From: VXNE01 sp964518405
GTDB lineage: Bacteria > Pseudomonadota > Gammaproteobacteria > Pseudomonadales > Azotimanducaceae
NCBI GenBank assembly: GCA_964518405.1
Contig: CAZFGB010000073.1
Span: 19,917-83,916 of the forward strand
Direction: 5' to 3'
DNA length: 64,000 nt
This document shows positions 58,702-64,000 of the stretch, piece after piece. Each line of letters starts with the position of its first letter. Positions within the stretch are counted from its first letter, which is position 1. A model generated the notes under the pieces. That model ran no database searches. It saw only the letters and a list, made by a program, of their open reading frames with translations, and was not told where the DNA came from. Both the position numbers and the translations under genes were made by a program.

Positions 58702-61140
58702 ATGACGAAAGCACTCAATGGACTTCGCGTTGTGGACTTGTCCGACCGGCTGTCGGGCGCGTTCGCCGCGCGCCTGTTCGGGGACTTCGGCGCCGACGTA
58801 ATATTGGCCGAGCCCCCGGATGGCCACCCGCTCCGTTCCGAGCCGCCATTTCTGGACCACCGTCCCGGCACCGAGCGCAGCGTCGCGCATGCGTATGCGA
58901 ACTGGAACAAACGCTCGATCATCGTCGACGGCAAGGACGCTCTGGACGCCTTGATCGGATCCGCGGATGTCATCGTCACGACCCACGACATACTGGCCGA
59001 TGCGCCGTTCTCGGATTCGCTCGAAAGGATGCCGGCGGATGCGGTGCACCTGTCCGTCACGGCGCACGGTCTCGAAAGTCCGCTGACCGGCCGGCCGGGA
59101 AACAACCTCACCGCCAGCGCGCGAGTCGGCTGGTCTTTCATCAATGGCTATCGGAACGAGCCTCCGTTGCGCATGCCGTTGGACCAGGCTGGTCTGGTGG
59201 GCGGCGTGACGGGCTTCATCGCCGCCGCGGCCGCCCTGCGTCGCCGCGACGCAGGGCCCGATCCGGAACGCGTCGACGTGAGCGAAGTCGAAGCGTTCGC
59301 ATTGACGGTGCATCCCTGGGGCGTCGCCGCCGTATACGACGAGCAGGGCACGACCGCGGGACCGGTCGGCGGGCGGCCGCGGGGACGCCCCGGGCCGCTA
59401 TGGGATCTCGCGGATGGCCGCATGGCCTTCGCGCTGGGCGACTTCCGCAACTGGACGCGGGCGATGGAGGTCATGGACCTGCCGGAAATGGGACAGCGCG
59501 AGGAACTCATACCCGACATCGGCCGGCATTCCCAAGACCTGAGGGGAGTACGCAGGGCGATGAGCCGAACCCTGCCGGGACTCGAACGCTGGCCGGTATT
59601 CCACGCGCTGGCGAAGTTGCGGTGCGTTGTCGGCGTCGTGCAGGGAGTCGACGACATCGTCGACAATGCGCAACTCAAAGCGCGCGATTTCATCGTGGAA
59701 ACGCGCATTGAAGATCGAACAGTCCGCACCGCCGGCGCGCCCGCCAAGCTCCATCCGCATCCCTGGCAACTTCGCCTTCCCGCGCCCCGTCTCGACGCGC
59801 ACCGTCGCGAGATCTCCATGGACGCCGCGAAGGCGAGGGGTGCCGGGATCAATGTCGACGCGGATCGTTCGCGAGACGCGGGCGGAACCGATGACGGACC
59901 GCTCAGCGGCATCCGGGTGTTGAGTTTCAGCCAGGCCTGGTCCGGCGCATTCGCCACGGAACTGCTCGCTTTCCTCGGGGCGGACGTGGTGCAGGTCTCA
60001 TCGCCCGATCGCCCCGACGTGTTCCGGCGCGTGCACAACCGGGTGCCCTCGGGAGTCGTCCACCCTGATCGCGTACAGCATCCGCTCAACACCCAGGGCC
60101 TGTACAACTCCGTGAACCTGCACAAGCGCGAGGTGACCATCGATCTCAAGAATCCGCGCGGTCTCGCGATCCTGTGGCGCCTGCTGCCTCGATTCGACAT
60201 CCTCGTGGACAACTTCCGCCCCGCCGTGATGCCGTCCTGGGGCATCACGTTGGAGAAGATGCACCGGCTACGCCCGGGCATGGTGTGGGCGTCCGTTTCC
60301 GCATACGGCGAGGACGGTCCCTATCGGGAATATCCAGGCAACGGGACGACCACTGAGCCGATGGCAGGCTTTTCGTCGCTACACGGTTACGAGGGCGATG
60401 CGAGCAAGAATTCGGGCGGGCTGTATCCCGACCCCATAGCCGGCTACTTTCTTGTCGCAACGATCATGGCCGCGCTGCGTCGGCGGGATCAAACGGGCGA
60501 GGCGCAGCGCGTGGACCTGTCGATGATGGAATCGGTGGCCGCAGTCTGCGGCGAAGCGATTCTCGAGTACGACGCCACCCGCGCCCCGCCCCGCCCGCAG
60601 GGCAATCGCCACCGACGAATCGCTCCGCACAACCACTATCGGACCGCCGATGACGAGTGGCTCGCGCTCGCCGCCGAAACCGATGCCGCCTGGAACGCGC
60701 TGGTGGCGCATGTCGCGGACTCCCGCCTCGAGGACCCGCGTTTTTCCACCATGGCATCGCGAAAGGAGAACGAAACGGAGTTGGACGCGCTCGTCGGTGA
60801 ATGGTGCAGGGGGCAACGGGCCGAAGAGGCGGAGCGGACCCTCGGCACCCTCGGTATCGCCGCCGCGCGGGTCGTCCCGCTGTACGAGTTGTACTCCCGA
60901 CCCGACCCGAACTTTCTCGCCTCGGAGTTCATATCCGCGGTCGATCACCCGGAGACCGGCAAAACCTGGCTGCCGGGACGTCCGTGGCGATTCTCGTCCG
61001 GACCTTCGACTCCGATCGGACCCGCCCCCTGCGTCGGGCAGCACAGCCGGGAGGTGCTGACCGAAGAACTGGGCCTTGACGACGCGGAGTACGAATCGCT
61101 CGTAGCCGAGGGAATCACCGGCACCCTCGACGACCGTTGA
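58702..61140 (+). CDS. Tandem CaiB/BaiF-family CoA-transferase (two fused domains)
   Basis: 812 residues, twice the usual 400. The first domain (about 1-400) begins LNGLRVVDLSDRLSGAFAAR then FGADVILAEPPDGHP and holds PLRMPLDQAGLVGG near the catalytic Asp position. The second domain (about 418-812) repeats the start, LSGIRVLSFSQAWSGAFATE then GADVVQVSSPDRPD. It has VTIDLKNPRGLAILWRLLPR, NGTTTEPMAGFSSLHGYEGD and GLYPDPIAGYFLVATIM with the expected Asp. Class III CoA-transferases work as interlocked dimers; a fusion would make the pair in one chain. The first half is more divergent and may be structural. Substrate unknown; fits the acyl-CoA metabolism around. Confidence 0.9.
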   Translation: MTKALNGLRVVDLSDRLSGAFAARLFGDFGADVILAEPPDGHPLRSEPPFLDHRPGTERSVAHAYANWNKRSIIVDGKDALDALIGSADVIVTTHDILADAPFSDSLERMPADAVHLSVTAHGLESPLTGRPGNNLTASARVGWSFINGYRNEPPLRMPLDQAGLVGGVTGFIAAAAALRRRDAGPDPERVDVSEVEAFALTVHPWGVAAVYDEQGTTAGPVGGRPRGRPGPLWDLADGRMAFALGDFRNWTRAMEVMDLPEMGQREELIPDIGRHSQDLRGVRRAMSRTLPGLERWPVFHALAKLRCVVGVVQGVDDIVDNAQLKARDFIVETRIEDRTVRTAGAPAKLHPHPWQLRLPAPRLDAHRREISMDAAKARGAGINVDADRSRDAGGTDDGPLSGIRVLSFSQAWSGAFATELLAFLGADVVQVSSPDRPDVFRRVHNRVPSGVVHPDRVQHPLNTQGLYNSVNLHKREVTIDLKNPRGLAILWRLLPRFDILVDNFRPAVMPSWGITLEKMHRLRPGMVWASVSAYGEDGPYREYPGNGTTTEPMAGFSSLHGYEGDASKNSGGLYPDPIAGYFLVATIMAALRRRDQTGEAQRVDLSMMESVAAVCGEAILEYDATRAPPRPQGNRHRRIAPHNHYRTADDEWLALAAETDAAWNALVAHVADSRLEDPRFSTMASRKENETELDALVGEWCRGQRAEEAERTLGTLGIAAARVVPLYELYSRPDPNFLASEFISAVDHPETGKTWLPGRPWRFSSGPSTPIGPAPCVGQHSREVLTEELGLDDAEYESLVAEGITGTLDDR

Positions 61141-61237
61141 AATCCATCGCGGATCCTTATGCGCGGTGCGGGGGCGCTGCCGCAAACCGCAAAAGCCGCA
61201 ACCCGATGGCGCGTCCAGTTTCTGCAATAATCGGACA

Positions 61238-61711
61238 ATGGAAATGGCCTCCAGTGAGCTCGTTTTGGCGACCCGAGACGACGCGCCGACGCTTGCCGCC
61301 TTGTCCCGCGACTACATCGAACGCGGCCTCGGCTGGCGCTGGCGCGTGCCGGCAATCGAGAACCTGATTGCAAGTCCGGACACGGTGGTCCTTTGCGCGC
61401 GCGCCCCCAGCGCGTCCGGCAATGCCATCGTCGGCTTCGGCATCATGCAGTACGCCCTCGAAGACGCCCACCTGATCCTGCTGGCCGTGCGGCCGCGAAT
61501 GCGGCGCCGGGGGCTGGCGCGCGAATTGCTGGCCTGGCTGGAAAAGACCGCCGACACCGCAGGCATCAGGAAGATCGAACTGGAAGTACGGGAACGAAAC
61601 TCGGGCGCGCGCAAGTTCTACCGCAAACAGGGCTACAAGTCGGGGCCATCGATCCCGCGCTACTACGACGGCATCGAAACCGCGGTACGCATGGCCAAGA
61701 AACTGCGATGA
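61238..61711 (+). CDS. GNAT-family N-acetyltransferase
   Basis: 157 residues from ATG 61238. The acetyl-CoA-binding loop is LAVRPRMRRRGLARELLAWL (R-x-x-G-x-A type). The following strand and helix are IRKIELEVRERNSGARKFYR then KQGYKSG, the classic GNAT C-terminus. Substrate unknown. It lies 26 bases upstream of a response-regulator gene and could be co-transcribed with the two-component system. Confidence 0.92.
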   Translation: MEMASSELVLATRDDAPTLAALSRDYIERGLGWRWRVPAIENLIASPDTVVLCARAPSASGNAIVGFGIMQYALEDAHLILLAVRPRMRRRGLARELLAWLEKTADTAGIRKIELEVRERNSGARKFYRKQGYKSGPSIPRYYDGIETAVRMAKKLR

Positions 61712-61737
61712 CGCCAATCTGGTGTTAGCTGCCTACG

Positions 61738-62424
61738 ATGCCCAGTTCCCGTAGGGTTCTTGTAGTCGATGACGATGCGCACATCCGCGACGTCGTATCC
61801 TTCACGATCCGCCGCGCGGGGCTCGATGTGCTCGAAGCCGCAGACGGACGGGAGGCGCTCCAAATCGTCGAGTCCGATGCGCCCGACCTCATTCTGCTCG
61901 ACATCCTCATGCCGGAACTCGAAGGCATCGACGTTTGCCGGGCCATTCGCCGCAATTCCAACGTGCCCATCCTGTTCCTGTCCTCCAAGGACAGGGTCGT
62001 GGATCGCATCGTCGGGCTCGACGCCGGCGGCGACGACTATATGACCAAGCCCTTCAGCCCTCGCGAGCTTCTCGCCCGGGTTCAAGCCATGTTCCGCCGC
62101 ATCGACGCCCTGGAGACAGGCGATGCGGAAGTCATCGAGTCTGGCTCGCTACGCATCGATGCCGGAGCGAGGCTGGCGCATCTCGACGGCAATGCCCTGA
62201 CGCTGACGCGCACGGAGTTCGGCATGCTGGCCACGCTCGGACGGCACGCGGGCAAGACGCTAAACCGGGAAACGCTGATGCGCGGCGCCTACCCCGAGCG
62301 CCGCGTGGTCAGCGACCGCACGATCGACAGCCACATCCGGCGCCTGCGGGAGAAGCTGCGGGCCGCCGGCGCCGATCCCATTCAGACGGTGCACGGCGTC
62401 GGCTACCGCCTGAGCTTCGACTGA
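61738..62424 (+). CDS. OmpR/PhoB-family response regulator
   Basis: 228 residues. Receiver domain: acidic pocket RRVLVVDDDAHIRDVVSF, phospho-acceptor Asp55 (LILLDILMPELEGIDV), Ser/Thr switch ILFLSSKDRV and Lys in DDYMTKPFSPREL. The C-terminal winged helix (about 135-228) has LTLTRTEFGMLATLGRHAGK and RTIDSHIRRLREKLRAAGAD, ending IQTVHGVGYRLSFD. The kinase start overlaps its stop (TGATG), so they are a cognate pair. Confidence 0.96.
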   Translation: MPSSRRVLVVDDDAHIRDVVSFTIRRAGLDVLEAADGREALQIVESDAPDLILLDILMPELEGIDVCRAIRRNSNVPILFLSSKDRVVDRIVGLDAGGDDYMTKPFSPRELLARVQAMFRRIDALETGDAEVIESGSLRIDAGARLAHLDGNALTLTRTEFGMLATLGRHAGKTLNRETLMRGAYPERRVVSDRTIDSHIRRLREKLRAAGADPIQTVHGVGYRLSFD

Positions 62425-64000
62425 TGTTCCGGCTCCGGCTTCGAACGGTCCTTCTCGTCGTCAGCCTGTTCGTACTGGTTCTCCCGGTCGGGAGCATCCA
62501 GGTGCTCCGCCTCTACGAGAGCGCTCTCCTGCGCCAGACCGAGTCCGCCCTGATCACCCAGGCCGCGTTTATCTCCGCGTCGTACCGCGCCGCCTACAAC
62601 AGCGCCCTCTACGCCGTCGCGACGCATTCCGATACCTCCCCGCAAGCACCTCGCCTGCCGCAGCTCGACTTCGTCGAATCTCCCCTTCATCCTCCGTTTC
62701 CGCCGGCCGTCGCCGGGCCGGCGGCGGACCCTGTGGCACTGCGCACCGGAGCGAACCTGACGCCGGTGCTTAGGGACGCTCAGACCCTCGCCCTTGCGGA
62801 CGTGCGCCTGATCGATGCGCGCGGCGTTATCGTGGCCACCACGGGTGCGGACCTGGGGCTTTCGATCGCCCGCAACGACGAAGTGGTTGAGGCGCTCGCG
62901 GGCGTCGATAGCAGCCGATTGCGCCGCCGCGAACCTGAACGGGAACCGCCCCCGATCGGCCGCGGCGGCGCGATCCTCGTCTTCGTCGCCAGCCCGATCA
63001 TGCTGAACGACCAGGTCGTCGGAGCGGTAGTGCTGTCGCGGGCGCCGGTCAACATCTTCGACACGCTGTATGCGAAACGTTATCTCCTGCTGCAGGCGGC
63101 GGTGCTCATCCTGGCCGTGGTGGTGGGCATCGCGCTCTTCACCTCCCGCACCCTGGTCATGCCGATACAGCGCATAGCCCGGGGCGCGGAACGCCTTGCG
63201 CTGGGGGAGACGGCGGAGTTCGAAGCGCAGCGTCCTTATCGCGTGGTCGAAATCGCGCGCCTCTCCGACAACGTGGCCGCGATGGCGAAGAACCTGCAAC
63301 AGCGAACCGTGTTCCTGCGCGACTTCGCCCAGCACGTGAGCCACGAGTTCAAGACGCCGCTGGCAGCGCTGCGCGGAACCGTCGAGGTGCTGAACGACCA
63401 TCTCGACGAAATGACGCCCCAAGAGCGGCGGCACTTTCTCGACAACGCGCGTTCGGACGTGGAACGGCTGAATCGCCTGATGCGGCGTCTGCTGGAACTC
63501 GCCCAGGCCGACATCGGTAGCGGCGACGAGGTCACCGACGTGCTGGACGTGGCCCGAAGCCTGGATCACGCCACGGTGCGCGCTCTACCCGATGCCAGCG
63601 CGCGCGCGCGCATTCGACGGGAGTCACTGGAAGCCGCGCTGACAAACCTGGTGAACAACGCGCGGGAGCACGGCGCGTCGCGAATCGACGTGCGCGCCGA
63701 AGTCCATGGCGACGTCGTCGAAGTCCGGGTGGAAGACGACGGACCCGGGATATCCGAGGGCAATCAGGGCCGGATATTCGAACCGTTTTTCACCACTCGC
63801 CGCGATGAAGGCGGCACGGGCCTCGGGCTCGCGATCAGCCGCTCGCTGCTGCGCGCGGCCGGCGGCATGATCGAACTGACGCCCGCAAAGACCGGCGCGG
63901 CGTTCAAGATCACGCTGCCGGCCGGCGCCGAAGAGCGCCATGCAAGTGCCGATCAAGGCGCGGGGCGCGAGACGGATGGGATGGGCGGACGGGGGAGGCG
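62424..64000 (+). CDS. Sensor histidine kinase, 3' end beyond the window
   Basis: The frame is open from ATG 62424 to the window end (525 codons), so the stop is outside. Two membrane helices: about 6-27 (TVLLVVSLFVLVLPVGSIQV) and about 217-237 (LLLQAAVLILAVVVGIALF), flanking a periplasmic sensor domain of about 190 residues. A HAMP domain follows, then the H-box FAQHVSHEFKTPLAALRGTV with His307, the N-box NLVNNAREHG, G1 VEDDGPGISEG, F EPFFTTRRDEGG and G2 GTGLGLAISRSLLRAAGG. It phosphorylates the regulator encoded just upstream. The periplasmic domain (ALITQAAFISASYRAAYNSA) resembles the extracellular part of ChvG/CreC-like kinases only loosely; the signal is unknown. Confidence 0.93.
   Translation, partial: MFRLRLRTVLLVVSLFVLVLPVGSIQVLRLYESALLRQTESALITQAAFISASYRAAYNSALYAVATHSDTSPQAPRLPQLDFVESPLHPPFPPAVAGPAADPVALRTGANLTPVLRDAQTLALADVRLIDARGVIVATTGADLGLSIARNDEVVEALAGVDSSRLRRREPEREPPPIGRGGAILVFVASPIMLNDQVVGAVVLSRAPVNIFDTLYAKRYLLLQAAVLILAVVVGIALFTSRTLVMPIQRIARGAERLALGETAEFEAQRPYRVVEIARLSDNVAAMAKNLQQRTVFLRDFAQHVSHEFKTPLAALRGTVEVLNDHLDEMTPQERRHFLDNARSDVERLNRLMRRLLELAQADIGSGDEVTDVLDVARSLDHATVRALPDASARARIRRESLEAALTNLVNNAREHGASRIDVRAEVHGDVVEVRVEDDGPGISEGNQGRIFEPFFTTRRDEGGTGLGLAISRSLLRAAGGMIELTPAKTGAAFKITLPAGAEERHASADQGAGRETDGMGGRGR

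Overview
This window comes from a high-GC Pseudomonadota chromosome, most likely a free-living aerobic gammaproteobacterium. The basis is the PE-ligase-polymerase order of LigD, a GlnE/bacterioferritin/Bfd/FeoAB iron and nitrogen complement, a TonB-dependent receptor with a VVVTGSRI motif, and many acyl-CoA, racemase and dehydratase genes. Almost every base is coding. No rRNA, CRISPR array, intact IS or prophage is visible. All family names come from reading the sequence, not from database searches.

Bases 1-1384 hold the end of an ABC exporter (ATPase tail plus MacB-like permease). Bases 1386-10440 are the accessory part: a 23-bp direct repeat, made of the 3' end of tRNA-Asp plus 9 bases beyond it, lies at 1386-1408 and again at 10418-10440 inside the intact tRNA-Asp gene. 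This is the signature of a 9-kb island integrated in tRNA-Asp. Its left part is decayed: an integrase scrap, a truncated AbiEii-type toxin, a frameshifted DUF262/HNH (GmrSD-like) nuclease, a broken exonuclease and a broken protein of unknown function. Its right part is intact: a PD-(D/E)XK-like protein, a three-gene ubiquitin-like conjugation operon (Ubl, E2-like, JAB-E1 fusion, minus strand), and a divergent HTH-ImmA metallopeptidase/PIN pair. The ubiquitin-like operon is the most interesting system in the window.

Bases 10427-16213 hold tRNA-Asp and tRNA-Val with a strong shared promoter, a potassium-channel-like protein, a SulP anion transporter, an acyl-CoA synthetase, a ChaC-like enzyme, and a Xre/RES toxin-antitoxin pair whose junction was split by a short palindromic repeat (a second copy lies near 55.7 kb). 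Bases 16233-21633 are a five-gene, overlapping minus-strand operon: ABC ATPase, three successive HlyD-type adaptors, and a MacB-like permease. Bases 21867-25326 carry an acyl-CoA dehydrogenase and a GMC oxidoreductase.

Iron genes follow: feoA-feoB behind a Fur box (25485-25503), then a bacterioferritin and Bfd divergent pair sharing a promoter region with two further Fur-box-like sites (31798-31817 and 31886-31898). GlnE lies between them. Bases 32355-44000 are catabolic: a long transketolase, an Ldh2-family dehydrogenase, two enoyl-CoA hydratases, two D-threonine-aldolase-like genes (one with an internal deletion), an enolase-superfamily enzyme, an MFS carrier and a PLP-dependent dehydratase, with small antitoxins and a Phd/VapC pair interspersed.

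Bases 44061-64000 hold a TonB receptor, a phosphoesterase, two more VapBC pairs, a palindromic tandem repeat, a MerR-TPR regulator beside Ku and divergent LigD (non-homologous end joining), an aldo-keto reductase, a secreted small protein, an M32 carboxypeptidase, a serine hydrolase, a double-domain CoA-transferase, a GNAT enzyme and a two-component system whose kinase runs off the window end.
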